Shown: piece by piece, positions 21,917 to 33,557 of the stretch
How positions within the stretch are numbered: position 1 is the stretch's first letter
Layout of the letters: each line of letters opens with the position of its first letter
Source: Tilletia caries
Lineage: Eukaryota; Basidiomycota; Exobasidiomycetes; Tilletiales; Tilletiaceae
Length of the DNA: 64,000 bases
Assembly: GCA_032718865.1 (NCBI GenBank)
Contig: JALUTQ010000046.1
Coordinates: 248,001-312,000, forward strand
Reading direction: 5' to 3'
Notes under the pieces: generated by a model
What the model saw: the letters and a program-made list of their open reading frames with translations, nothing else
Databases searched by the model: none
What the model was told of the DNA's origin: nothing
Program-made: the position numbers and the translations under genes

Positions 21917-24355
21917 TTACCAGCCACCTGGCGGGAACTGCGCACGGCCAGTCGGTTGTTGTGGTGGCGGCGCACTCGAAGTCGGGTATTCCGTCGAAGA
22001 CTGGTGTGACATCGGCGTCGCCCACGGTGTGCCCTGCTGATACCCATACTCCGGCATTCCATAACCCCCACCCCCACCGCCGCCAGGAGCGCCGCCGCCA
22101 CCATACCCATCCACGCCCCCATATACGCTACTAGTCGACCGCGCCGCCGAGCTGGACGCGACGGGACTCCCACCCAGACTCTCATGATGCTGATGCTGGT
22201 GCTGCTGCTGGTGCTGCTGCTGGTGCTGCTGCTGGTGCTGCTGCTGTTGCATGTACTGCGGCGGCACATACGGCGGTGCCGCATCGTCCATCCCGTCCTC
22301 GGCTGCGATGCGGGCATTGCTGTTGTTCATCAACATATGGCCCGAGGCTACGCTCAGTCGTTTACGGATGTGCAGCGGTTCGATATCTTTGCTCGCTCCA
22401 TACCCGCCTGCTCCCGCGCCGGCGCTCGCGGTAGGTGTCATCGCCGTCGGACTGTTCAGTTCCTCCATGTACTGTGCCGGAGCGGTGGATGCTGGTTGTT
22501 GTTGTTGTTGTTGGCCAACGACGCTCTGGGCACTCGGCGCGCGAGCAAAGCCGCGCTTGAAAGCAGCGGCCGACATCTTCCGTCCACCCTCCGGAGGTTC
22601 GTACGCCGATCCCGGCTGGGGCGAGGCAGGTGGGTAGTTACCCATGCCGCCCCCCGACGGTCCTGCAAAGCTGTACCGCTGGGCGGAGAGGGAGGGCGAA
22701 CTGGTGGACGTGGGTGGGGACGTCGGTCGACGAACCGACTCCTGCAAGGCGCGCGTCGATCCGATCTCGGTGAAGTAACTCCGGTCGAACTCGCTATTGC
22801 TGCTATACTGTTTCTTCATCTCGCCCGTCGTCATCTGCGTTCGCGACGCGCGCTCGTCGTCCGGCGAGGGCGTCACGTTGACCACTTGCAATCGGGGCAT
22901 CCTTGATTCGGGAGGGACGCTGTCGACGGAACCACTGTTCACATCAGGCATGCCGCCGCCGGAAGTAGAAAGCCCTGAGACTGAGGCCGCCGAGGATGTG
23001 GTTAGCGGGACCTTGTTCGCTGTGTTGATGCTGGCGTCCTGGGGAGCATCGGCGTCGCGCCAGAAGGACTGCGTGCCGGCTGCGTCTCCGGGAGGGGGCG
23101 TGTTGACTTGACCGGCGCCGGAGAGAGCGAGACCGGCTGCCTTGCCCCACTCGTCGGCTGCGACGTCCTTGAAGCCGTCTGTGCTGAGACTGCTGGTGTG
23201 ACCACCACCACCACTGCCATTGGCTGAACCGGCTGCATTGGAAGTGGAGGCGAATCGAGCTGCTATGGGAGTGACAGCGCTATTGATCGGGGTTGTGCTG
23301 ATAGACGAGAGAGGCTCGGTCTGTGCCTGCGGAGAAGTTGTGCTCGATGCGTGCTGGGCATATATGGGGTGAGCTTGGGAATTGGTCTCATCGGCATCGT
23401 AGAGACTGAGGGCGCCGCTAGCGTAGGGGTATGTCAATGCACCAGTCTGATCAGTGGCCACGGTAGAGCCAAGGCGGAAGGAGACATTGCTGAGGGACTG
23501 AGTGGCGTCCTGCAAGATCTGGTCGGTACGAGAGAAGGCGTTGTACTCTGCCCGGGGACCGCCGGCGGGGGTGGGTCTGGTCGGGATTTGTTCGACGAGG
23601 AGCCGACCTGAGGAAGCAATGATGAGCATTTTCTCTGCGAGCTCTTGGAGACCGCCACATTTGAGGCTGAGGGCATCGCGTGCTGTCCTCCGTTTGAAAT
23701 CACCGAGGGCGGATTCCTCTGTGCGTACCTCGGACTCCATCGAGACCATTTCGTTTCTGGCGTCCTTGAGTTGTCCGGTGGTCTGCATGAGCTGCTTGTT
23801 CTCGGGTCCCATCTTGGACAGCTTCTTTTCGAGAGCATCGATCCTGGCTGCGAGGGCTCTTTTACGTGCTTTGAGGTCTGAGAGACCTTCCTCGCGTGTT
23901 CGGATGGACTTGAAGTGGAGTCGAAAGTTGCTGAGGTGCGCGTTGAAACGTTCAATGCCTGCGTCGTACTGGTGGTACAGCGAGCACATCTTGCCGCATA
24001 CATCCTTTGTGATATATAATTTAGGGGGATGTTCAGCCAGCGTATATGTATAGTCGTTCAAACCGCCTTATGAGAATTAATTACTCACGCTTAGATCTTC
24101 GCCCTCGGACTCTCCCCATGCCTTGAGCGCATCTGCGGTGTCCTTGAAGTCGGATCCTGTGCGAGTGTGACTCTTCACAAAGTCTTTCTCCGTGTTGATG
24201 ACGCTGAGTTAGGGACAGAGAGAGTCAGTCAGCTTTGGTTCCTGATTGAAGCTCTGGCACCACACTCACCTCTGGAGCTGTTTGAGGTCGCGATTTCCAA
24301 GCAGCGAGGGCGCGACGGTGTTGTGAGCGAGACCCTGCTTTGCTTTGGCAAACAT
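21917..24355 (-). CDS. eisosome core protein, Pil1/Lsp1 family, with long C-terminal extension
   Basis: BAR-domain protein that shapes plasma-membrane furrows (eisosomes) and binds PI(4,5)P2. Minus-strand exons 24355-24270, 24203-24089 and 24004-21917 join in phase to about 762 residues. The N-terminus contains LAHNTVAPSLLGNRDLKQLQ, then DALKAWGESEGEDLS. The BAR helices include RLHFKSIRTREEGLSDLKARK, RIDALEKKLSK and SESEVRTEES-type heptads, followed by LQELAEKMLIIASSGRLLVEQI and AEYNAFSRTDQILQDA. These match Pil1/Lsp1. Yeast Pil1 is about 340 residues; here about 450 extra residues follow, rich in Ser, Pro, Gly and Gln/His and probably disordered. The His/Gln run comes from a CTGCTGGTG-type repeat at 22184-22256. 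The gene is divergent from glutamate decarboxylase, with 474 bp between the start codons. Confidence 0.88.
22184..22256 (-). repeat. coding repeat for Gln/His run
   Basis: Tandem 9 nt CTGCTGGTG-like units, coding QQH repeats in the disordered tail of the Pil1-family protein. Confidence 0.85.
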
Positions 24356-24829
24356 CTTTCTCTGAATATTTCGATCGCAGCCGCTGACTTCGTGGTCCTG
24401 CTCGTCAAGCGGTCAAGCAAAGGCCAAGCCAAGAGGCGATGCAGCGAGTATAATAGCGACGGAACTCCACATCCAGCTCACGTGACACAGATCCTCCGTC
24501 CCAGATGCGCAATGACGCAGAGCCAGATCGGGGTCGACCGCAACTTCCCGCACCAGCCGCCGGCAACCTGGACCATCCTTCCCCTGCCTGCTTGACTCTC
24601 CCCTCCACCGCTGCACTCCTGCACGGCCTGGCGGCGGACGGGCGGACCTGCAGGGTGCAAGCAGTCTTTGCGATTGCTTCAGCCTGGGACTGCGAGAGTG
24701 CAAGGGGTATAAAACACCCGTTCTGTTTGCCTCGCCCTGTCCGCGTTCTGATTCCCCCCCCTGCCATCGCCTTCTCCGTTCTCCTTCTCCTGCTGTTTTA
24801 CCCGAATTCACTCATAAGACAGCTTCATC
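24356..24829. promoter_or_regulatory. divergent promoter of PIL1-like and GAD genes
   Basis: 474 bp between two outward-facing start codons. A good TATA box (TATAAAA) at 24708-24714 lies about 115 bp before the GAD start and orients toward GAD. A CACGTG E-box lies near 24479-24484. Element functions are inferred from consensus only. Confidence 0.55.
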
Positions 24830-27289
24830 ATGGTTCTCAGCAAGCACGTCGACGTCGACGAGCTCATCCAGTCCTGCCAGGACCACCCGCACCTCAAGCT
24901 CACCAACAACTCCAAGGCACGCACTCACCAGGTCGTTGCATACTCCGGCCGCTACCAGACCGAGTCCCTTCCCAAGTATGAGTTTCCCCACAAGGGCGTC
25001 TCCGAGGCCGCCGCCTACCACACCATCACCGGCGAGCTTGCTCTCGATGGCTCCCCCACCCTCAACCTTGCCTCCTTTGTGCACACCTCCATGCCTGACT
25101 ATGCTGTATGCATCACTCTCCCGCTTCGTATTCTGGCGTTTCATCACGCCTTGCTCACACTCCTTCCCCTCCCCTTCCATCCTCCCTGACACAGACCCGG
25201 CTCGTCACAGAGCACCTCAACATAAACCTCGTCGACCAGGACGAGTACCCGGCCACGCTCGACATTCAGGAGCGATGCGTCTCCATGCTGGCCGACCTCT
25301 GGAAGGCTCCTAAGAAGAAGGCAGACGGCTCCAAGTCACAGGCCGTCGGCACAGCCACCACCGGCTCGTCCGAGGCCATCATGCTCGGAGGTCTCGCCAT
25401 GAAGCGTCGCTGGCAGGACAAGATGAAGGCCGCCGGCAAGAGCTTCAAGGAGCCCGGCCCGAACATCATCTTCGGTGCCAATGCACAAGTCTGCATAGAG
25501 AAGTTTGCTCGCTACTTCGACGTCGAGGCCAGGACCACGCCCATCTCGGTAGAGTCCAACTACTGCCTCGACCCAAAGCTCATCGAGGGCCTCGTCGACG
25601 AGAACACCATCGGTGTCATAGTCATCCTCGGGTCCACCTACACTGGCCACTACGAGCCCGTGGAGGAGGTCGCCAAGATCCTCGATGGCATCCAAGAGCG
25701 CACCGGTCTCGACATCCCCATTCACGTCGATGGCGCGTCTGGCGGCTTCGTCGCGCCCTTTACCAACCCACACTTGAAGTGGAACTTCGAGATCCCGCGT
25801 GTGGTGTCCATCAACGCGTCCGGGTAAGTCTGATTTTTTCTCTTCATAGATTTTGAAGCTGGGCTCACCCTCCTTGGTTTTCTCAGACACAAGTTCGGCA
25901 TGGTCTACGCTGGTCTCGGCTGGATCATCTGGAGGGACCAGGAGCACCTCCACAAGGATCTCAGTGAGTCTACGACGCGACATTCTGTGCGAGACCGCTT
26001 CGCCTCGCTCATGCTTTTACGCGTCTCAATCAACAGTATTCGAGCTCCATTACTTGGGCAGCGTTGAGTACTGTGAGTTTCTTGTCGATATCGATTCACC
26101 CGAACCCGACTCTCCTGCCTAGCTTGCTCAAACGCGTCCGCCTTCTCCCTTCAGCATTCAACCTGAACTTCAGCCGACCTGCTGCTCCTGTGCTGGCCCA
26201 GTACTTCAAGTGAGTTACATTTACACATCAATCGCGCTTGGTTTTCCGGCTGACCTTTCCCTCGCGACGCGTCTTTTCTCCTCTTCCACAGCTTCATCAA
26301 CCTCGGCTACCAGTGAGTTCGACCTTCGAACACCCTGACCTAGGCTGAGCATAGAATTGGCGATGCTGACAGGATCTTCGTCGAAATTACAGGGGCTACC
26401 GCAATGTGATGGTCGCGGACCTGGCCAACGCGCGTCTGCTCTCGCGCGCTCTCGAGAACTCTGGCTACTTCCTCGTATGTCCTCACTCAAGTGCCGATTT
26501 CCTCCGGGACAAACGTACTGACACGCGTCTTTGCTTGTTAACAAATAGGTGCTTTCCGACATTCACCGTCCTCGTAACACCATCGCCGGTGCGGCTGTCA
26601 AGACCGGTCTTACAGACGATGACCCGGAATACTACGTGCCTGGCTTGCCAGTAGTCTCTTTCCGTCTCACTGACGAGGTACGTTCTACGTTTCCGAAGGC
26701 GGATCAGCCCAATAGTGCTATCAGACTGATACTATCTCTTTACGCGAACTGCAGTACAAGAAGAACAACCCGCACGTCGACCAGAAGTGGTTCCAGACTC
26801 TTCTGCGCGCGCGTCACGGATTCATCGTCCCCAGTGCGTATGCCCCTTCATTCTGAGGTTCTGATGACACTTCGTGAACTGGCACTGAGTTCTTCGTCGA
26901 CGATTCCAGACTACGGCCTCGCCCCCAACATGGAGGAAATCGACATTCTCCGCGTTGTCTGCCGTGAGAAGTGAGTTGCCATCTTCCAGTTTTGAGTCTT
27001 CCAAGTGGCAGAATCGCTGACGTTCCTGGGTGAACCCCATTTCAGCCTGTCCGAGAGCATGATCGACCAGCTTGTGCACGACATCCTCTCCATCGCAGAG
27101 GACCTCGCCGACGCGTCCTCAGCGACGGCATCCCTGGCCGCGCTGATGCACAAGGACGCGGAGTCGTCGAAGGGCCAGAGCAAGCACGGCCACAAGCACT
27201 CGACGCACAGCAACAAGTTGAACAAGGAGCTCAACCACATCGGCGAGAACAGGGGCACGAAGCCGATTGGGTACGCGAAGCAGTGCTGA
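24830..27289 (+). CDS. GAD1: glutamate decarboxylase (PLP-dependent)
   Basis: Decarboxylates L-glutamate to GABA and feeds the GABA shunt; in fungi it is linked to oxidative and acid stress. Eleven exons (24830-25105, 25195-25823, 25887-25963, 26037-26072, 26155-26209, 26292-26312, 26393-26474, 26549-26677, 26755-26833, 26910-26970, 27046-27289) sum to 1,689 nt, 562 residues. Group II decarboxylase landmarks are present: TTGSSEAIMLGGLAMKRRW, PIHVDGASGGFVAPF, and the PLP lysine in SINASGHKFGMVYAGLGW (about residue 304). Further landmarks are NFSRPAAPVLAQYF and YGLAPNMEEIDILRVVCRE. The C-terminus has a His/Lys-rich tail (KHGHKHSTHSNKLNKEL). Exon 6 is a 21 nt micro-exon. Intron density is far higher than in neighbouring genes. 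Intact. Confidence 0.96.
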
Positions 27290-28115
27290 GCGCTGAGCGC
27301 TGAGCACTTCGAACTGCATCGCTCCTCTCTCTCTCAAAAACTTCATACAAGTTCGGTCAAGCAAAAAGAAAAGGGTTGCCCTCACGAGTTTACTTCCAAT
27401 CTCAGTCTCATCGGCGCTGTACCTGTAGATACATTAAATCTTCCCTCCATCAAATTCAAGCCGCCTCGTCCTCTTCGACCCCTCACACGCGCTCCCGCGG
27501 TCTTAGGTCTGTGGAGGCATTCCCCAATAGAGACGGTCTCAGGAGCTGAGCGTTGCTGCAGCTGCCTCCGCTTACCGCTGACCATAGCTCACTGCTGCAT
27601 GAGAAACTTGGTGACGGGGGCTGCATATGGCTGCATGCGTGCATGGGCCATAGAGAGACTTGTCCGCTTCTACTCCATCTCCATCTCATCCCTATCCACT
27701 CGCGGCTCTATCTGGTGGGGAGCCAGCAAGCGGGCGGGCTCCCAGTGCTGCAGCCGCCTGCGGGACGCACGAACGACGGAGAGTCTTTCGGTGACTGGAC
27801 TACATACTCTCGCATGTAATATGTCCCAGCAGATAGACGCGTCGCGTATAACACACTCCGACGAAGCTCCCACGCACCCTTCGCGCGCGCAAGAACCTTT
27901 GGAGCCATTTTGCAGAGAAGCCAGCACTATCTAAGCACCCCAATCAATAAGCAGGTTAGGGTAAGCTCAAGCTTTTATCTTCCGATGTTATAGCTCGGAC
28001 CTTCCTCACGACTACCTTCTGGACATTATCCTTTGAGAAGCCGTTAGATGGACATACCGACAATAAGAGATTGACGTGAGCCGCGCAAAGGGTGCAGTAG
28101 TGAAGAAGGGCGCAC
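27290..28115. other. GAD 3' flank, edge of transposon island
   Basis: No gene is recognised. GCGCTGAGC is repeated just after the GAD stop codon. The host gene-rich arm ends here. Confidence 0.5.
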
Positions 28116-28598
28116 GTACGAGGTGGAGGACGAAAGTCTTCGAACGCACCTCAATTTTACTTAGTGTTTACACTCAAATCGCTCCTTCGGAGCTCTCAAA
28201 GGAAGTCCACAACCAATACAACAACTTGCGAGCGGAAAGCTGGAAATCATACAGCGTGTACTTGAGCAACTTTTGTTCTTAAGTTGTCGGACCGGTTTCT
28301 GTCTGGGAAAAAGACGACTCTCAATAGGGTTAGGAGCAAAATGAAATCACTAAATAATTTACTAATTGGATAAATCTCGGATTTTCACACTTTGCTCACG
28401 TACCCATTCGCAGACAAAAAGCAGTCAGCTCTGAAGAGCAAAAAGGTGCCTATTCGTGTGTTCTATGCTTACCACCTTTCAGCTCACAAGTTGTTTGACT
28501 GGTTGTGGACTTCAATTGAGAGCCAAGTTTGAAGATTCTGAGTGTAAACACTAAGTATTTCAGAAATCATTCGAAGACTTTCGTCCTCCACCTCGTAC
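28116..28598. mobile_element. MITE-like non-autonomous element, 0.48 kb
   Basis: The left end GTACGAGGTGGAGGACGAAA... and the right end are perfect inverted repeats for 29 bp (28116-28144 and 28570-28598). After a short divergent patch they pair again through TACTTAGTGTTTACACTC (left about 28158-28176). The interior is AT-rich with no coding capacity. AGGGCG occurs just outside both ends (28107-28112 and 28600-28605) and may be a target-site duplication, but a few bases separate it from the repeat, so the superfamily is unclear. Confidence 0.75.
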
Positions 28599-28605
28599 CA
28601 GGGCG

Positions 28606-29732
28606 AAGAGCGTGCCCTCAATATGGAAGCAGGGAGGAAGGAAGATGCTGCATGGTTTTGTGTTCCGTATAAGCAATTGCAGGCCCGATTCGGACCTCGG
28701 CAGAAACGCGTCGCGTATGGACGCGTCCCAAACTCGACGCGCGCCTTTTTTGACCCCGGTCAATCGATTTTCTGTATGTCTGTCTCCATCTGTCTGTCTG
28801 CCTGCCAATTTGCGCCGCCCCGGACCAAATCGATTCCACTGTCTGTCTTTCGCTCTGTCTCTCGCGTCTCCACTCTTCTATCTCCACTACGGTCCGCGCC
28901 GCCACGGTCCGCGCGGTAGCAACCTTTGGCCTTTCGTTTAACTTCAGCGAACGGGGTTGGCTCAAGCTTTTCACTGGAGGGTTGCCGGCTCAGCGCTCAG
29001 CGCTTGGGCCTTCCAAGGTCAGACATTACCGCATTACCTTTGGTGGTGCAAGGACCGCTTCTGGGTGCCAGGTTAACCACCGAGGTCAGGCGGGTTCGTA
29101 GTCCCGAGCGTTGAGCGTTGCGCGAGTGCGGTGAATGGCGCTGCTATATGCAAGCCGAGACATCAGGTGTTCGTTGACAACTGACATCCCCGTTCTCTGA
29201 GACTTGCTTCTATTTGCTCCGCGAGCATTATATTAATTAGTTCCCTCTCCGCAACCTGTCTCCCGTCCGCCTCACAAGTCACAACGTCGATGCGGCGTTG
29301 GTTGTTGAAGGCCAACGATGTGAGATATACAAAGGGGGCTTCCTATCGTCCATCACGCATCGCTCATCGATTGCTCACCCACATCACGGAAGGAGTCAGT
29401 CGCTCCTGGTCATTATTGTGCCAGTTGGTAGCTGTCATGTCGTATGTCATGTTTGCTGCGCTAGAAAGGTTGCCTGAGAAGAAAGTAAATTGGAACAAGT
29501 CATCTATCTTACTTCCGCACAAGCCCACCATACATATATGATATAAGGTCTCGGTTCTCGGTGGTGGGGAACGGGGACCCGACTTTTGCAAGCATTATTT
29601 CATCTCGGAGGTCGCGATCCTGGAAGGGGAGCGAGGGCCGACCGCCGTCCCGTTGCCTCGGTCAAATAATACACCGCCGGACCATCCCTAGTCTATTATA
29701 GACTTGGCCGAACTCTTGTACAAGACTCTCCT
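28606..29732. other. gene-free stretch in transposon island
   Basis: Short frames only. No domains, tRNA boxes or clear repeat ends are seen. Confidence 0.5.
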
Positions 29733-30431
29733 ATTCCCCTAACTTTAGTTAAGGGGTTATAGGGCGGCTCCCGCCTTACGGCCGTAAGCTTTTTGCCATT
29801 CAGGCTCGTAGTTTGGGACTTTTCTTCGCAACTACCAACACAACACACCATTCTGAATCAGTAGACCCTTGACCAAATCTAGTCCTGCAACTTCTGGCAC
29901 AGGTTTCGTGGTTGTAGCATCAGAATTGACTGATCTGTCCTTGAGCCAAAGTTTGGTTTTTCCTTACATAAGCACAGAGTGCAGAAATCTTGCATACGTA
30001 ATCAGTTCATTTCGACACTCGACAGACGACAACCAACACCGCCAGCCTTTCTTCACGCTTCCATCGAAGCCCGACAAGCATCATGCGAATTGAACAATCC
30101 CCCCTCGATTTCTTTTTTTAACCGCTCTCTGCTCACCAAGGTTCAAGTTAATGATGCTCACCGCTGTTTTTGCTTTTTCTTGCTTAACCTGATGGCTGAT
30201 ACCACTTACCCATACCAGTCTCTGCTTTGTTCCCATTCTGAGTCCGGCCCAGGCCCCAGCAGTCAGCACTCCCGAATTGTCATCCAAGGTGAGCCTCGTG
30301 TTTATACGCGCATCTGCATCAGGTGCTCCGGGTTAGGTCCTTACTCACCCATTCGTTTTTCAGCTCTCTGCTCTTATGAATCCAGTCGACGTCGTCAAGA
30401 TGAGTAGACTGACTTTCCTCACTCACCATGC

Positions 30432-30840
30432 CCCATCGGACAGCTCTCTCCCTCGACAAAGCCGCTGCCAAGGTTGCTCCCAAAGCACACCACCTCGTCA
30501 TCTCCAACCCCGTCAACTCCACCGTGCCCATCGTCGCCGAGGTTTTCAAGTCTTTACGACCCCAAGCGGTGGGTTTTTCCCCGACCCCCTCTCCTTCTTC
30601 TAACGGCTCTGACGCTTCATGAGTTAAAATGGTGCTCATCACTGCATATCTTCGTACAGTCTGTTCTGTGTCACGGGTCACCACCTTTGACATCACACGC
30701 GCCTCCACCTTCCACTTCGACATTGCCAACGTCAAGCCCGCCGAGGTCAATGTGTCCGTCGTCGGTGGCCACCTTCGGCGTCACCATTGTGCTTCTCCTC
30801 TCTCAAGTCGCCCAGGGTTCCATACTCCAATAGTATGTTC
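30432..30840 (+). pseudogene. captured malate dehydrogenase fragment, left copy
   Basis: Plus-strand pieces read AAAKVAPKAHHLVISNP then VNSTVPIVAEVFK. After a frame change come YDPKR, an intron-like GTGGGT...TACAG, then TTFDITRASTFHFDIANVKP, AEVNVSVVGGH and, in another frame, VTIVLLLSQ. These are consecutive blocks of NAD-dependent malate dehydrogenase, including the ISNPVNS substrate/cofactor loop and the VVGGHSG active-site His region. At least two frame breaks and small insertions show it is a decayed fragment. Both enzyme ends are missing. Confidence 0.85.
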
Positions 30841-30841
30841 A

Positions 30842-30893
30842 ACACTGGACCTGACCTGACGGCTGACCTGACCTGACCTGACCTGATCTGACT
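30842..30893 (+). repeat. CTGAC pentamer array, left copy
   Basis: Tandem (A)CCTGA units with one GGCTGAC interruption. The matching array in the right unit (about 46450-46500) has one more unit. Confidence 0.85.
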
Positions 30894-31714
30894 TTCTTTC
30901 TGCTGTGCTCTTGCCTCTTCTATATTCCCTTACCTTCGCATCAAGCTCTGTTGGCATTCCTTTGCCCATTCGTCTCCGGTCTCAGCCTTCACCCGTCTTC
31001 TACGTCCCTTCCGTCTGCTTCCCCGGCCGCTTATGTTTCCTATCCCCTGACCTCTCCTTCTGCATTAACCTCACGCTTTTTTCTCCTCAGTCTTTTTAAT
31101 CTTATCTTCATTGCGCTCGCAGCTATTCTCCGTCTTGTTTGTCAATTGTCTCTCTCTGCGCGAAGCCATCATATGACATATCATTCTTTGCTTTCTGCTT
31201 CCTTGGTAGATACAGCCGTGCGGGATGATTACGTGTGTGAAGTTCCTCAATCCCTTTTTCACGCAAGTTTGATCAACATTCAAAATGTTACATGGACAAT
31301 GATATAGATGCTCGTAGCTACGATCGCAAGTCGCAGCCGCATGGCGAAGCAGACGAAGGGTAGCGAAGCTACCTTGAGCTTCTGCGTAGCCGTGCTGGGC
31401 TGAGATTTGGTGACCTTTCTGATACAAAAGATTCGCGAAAAGGGGAGGGGGAGAGGACGCCCCCAGTCACGTCTTCGCACATCTCTACCAGGTCATAAGG
31501 GTCTGAGGTCCACATCGAGTCTGAGGGACACCCTGGCCTTTGGGCTTCAGCCGACAGCCAGGTCACTATGGTTCCAAGGCGTAAGTTGCTGCTACTTAAC
31601 TTTGTTGACTAATTCTGTATTTAAATCCCACTCCCAGCCCCCAGCGACCTGTTGTTCAACAAGGCGAAAAAGTTAGGGGAACACTCTGGTAAGGTACGCA
31701 CCCAGGTCAGGAAT

Positions 31715-33557
31715 AGAGTCTTGTCAAATTCTATCGCCAATTGGATCAAGTCTTGTGAAAGAGCGGCCGCCCAATACTTGTGCGATAGCAGCTGTAAGAC
31801 TTGTGGGATAGTGAACTCAAGTCTTGAGCCGTTCTTACTTCTTACCATAGGTAGCCCCACTTTCCAGGATCCCCGGCTCCAGGCGGCCTCCAGCCTCGAG
31901 CAGTGCACATACAGCGCATTAATGATGAAAGCAGAAGCACATATCGTTCGAATCTAGTATTGGGAGCTGGGTACAATTCTGACTGGATGGTGGTATAATA
32001 ATATGCACTGGTGCATATACTGTGAGAACTGAAACGAATCTGTGGGAGCTGTGAAAGGACAAAGAGTGGGTGGAGAATGCTGCAGGGAGAACTTGCACTT
32101 CAGGCGCAGTTCCAGAGGATCAAATGCGTGGGAGCGGGCGACTCACTGGTGCGATCGACTGTTCTGAGGAACGAGGCGAGGGCGTGAATCGAAAATGCAT
32201 ATCAAGTCAGCGAAGGGAAGGATCAGAGAAGGGAGGCAAGGGGGCAGACTCACTGATTGCTGGTAGCCTTTCGCAGTCGACTGGTGTGGAAGAGTATTGC
32301 GTGAGGGTGAGCAGACTCACAAGAAGACGTCCATGGTCAGTACTCAGGTAACGCGTTGTCAAAACCTTGACGGAGAAGAAAGGTATATCAGTGCATGTAT
32401 CACTTGTATGCGCCCCGAAAGAGCAATGCAAGCGCGTAGCAGCATCAGATACTACTCACAAGGCCAGGATGCCGCCGCAAGGTGACGAGATCGAGCAGCG
32501 TGAGTGTCACGCATGCGCAGCATCGAAATAGTGGATGTATGCTGGACATCTGCAAAGAAGAAAAGAAGAAGCATATGCGCGTGTCACGACTCACAGCTGA
32601 CCGGGGAGCGAGGACAGGAGAAGGGAGGCAGATGGGGAAGGAAGAAGAGGAGGGAGGAGACGATGCAGAGACGAAGGATAATAGAGAAGGTCAGTGGCAG
32701 AGAGGCGTGGTCAGCGGGGCATAGCATGCGCCATGCAGTGCGAAGGAAAGCCTGCAAGAAGGAAGAAACCGAGGCAAGGAAAGAGGGGTGTAGAACTCAG
32801 AAAGTATGGTGAGTCCGGTCATAAGTTGCTCGTCAAGGGGAAGAGACTCTGAGCAAGTGGTGATGCTGTATACTCCCGCTGGTGCTGTGGGTGAGAAAGA
32901 GGATCAGGGAAGGGGTCAGTGACACCGGTGTACTCACCAGCGCGCAGCCGCGCGTGCCAATGGCCTTGACAAGAGGTTGTCGACAACTGGTTTGTTGTGT
33001 TGTTGTGTGGATGTGATCGTGGTCGTGGTCGTCAGCTAGATAGATGCCTTCCCGAAATTTCGCTAAGTCTTTTTCTACACTCAGCCAGCTCACATCTTCC
33101 CACCACGACACCGTGCACACCACACATACACATGTGTGTGCATAATGAAGCCTGCTCTACGTTTGGGGCCCTCACAAGGCTGATGTTCCTGTAGGTGGTA
33201 GATGATTTCTATAAGAAGTTGAGAGCGCTCTGCTGCTGAAGGTTGTGTGTGTGAGGGCAGCCTTGCCCAACCATTTGGCCACTTAGCCTTCCTCAACTCT
33301 TGCACAACAAGGATGTAGAAAGTCTCTTATGCTTCCAGACTTGGGCAATACTTTACGGGCCCAGGGTTGCACGGGTCTTCATTTCCGAGAGATTCCCAGG
33401 TCTTCTGCCAGGCTGTCACAACCCTAGAAGCGCACAACTCTAGGACAAGGGTAGGGCTTAGCCGGCGGTGTAGTTAACCGATTCAGGGTCGACCCATTCA
33501 CGCGCCCTTGGGACAGAACTATATTATACACACACTCCGTGTGCGTATAAGTCGTAC
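31715..33557. other. inter-element stretch with spliced-looking minus-strand sequence
   Basis: From about 32060 to 32960 the minus strand shows a run of GTGAGT-type donors and pyrimidine-rich CAG acceptors at intron-like distances. The segments between them do not join into a protein I recognise. They may be remnants of a captured or degraded gene. At 31715-31830 there are four AAGTCTTG/CAAGACTT motifs in both orientations. Confidence 0.35.

Larger units (their letters stand above)
29733..31714 (+). repeat. 1.98 kb repeat unit, left copy (inverted relative to 45625-47608)
   Basis: Almost identical, base for base, to the reverse complement of 45625-47608. It starts ATTCCCCTAACTTTAGTTAAGG and ends CCCAGGTCAGGAAT; outside these points the two copies diverge at once. 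TTCCCCTAACTTT near the start and AAAGTTAGGGGAA near 31668-31682 form a 13 bp inverted pair. A 14 bp perfect palindrome CTTACGGCCGTAAG lies at 29775-29788. The unit contains exon-like pieces, including a malate dehydrogenase fragment, and a CTGAC pentamer array. I saw fewer than about ten differences between copies by eye, including one CTGAC unit and homopolymer changes. It behaves as a mobile or segmentally duplicated unit, but the TE class is not resolved. Confidence 0.85.

Noticed and set aside
24005..24061. Pil1 protein starting at 24061 (MNDYTYT)
   Set aside because: The sequence is intron. CACAAAG at 24005 is the acceptor and two upstream exons supply the conserved LAHNTVAP N-terminus.
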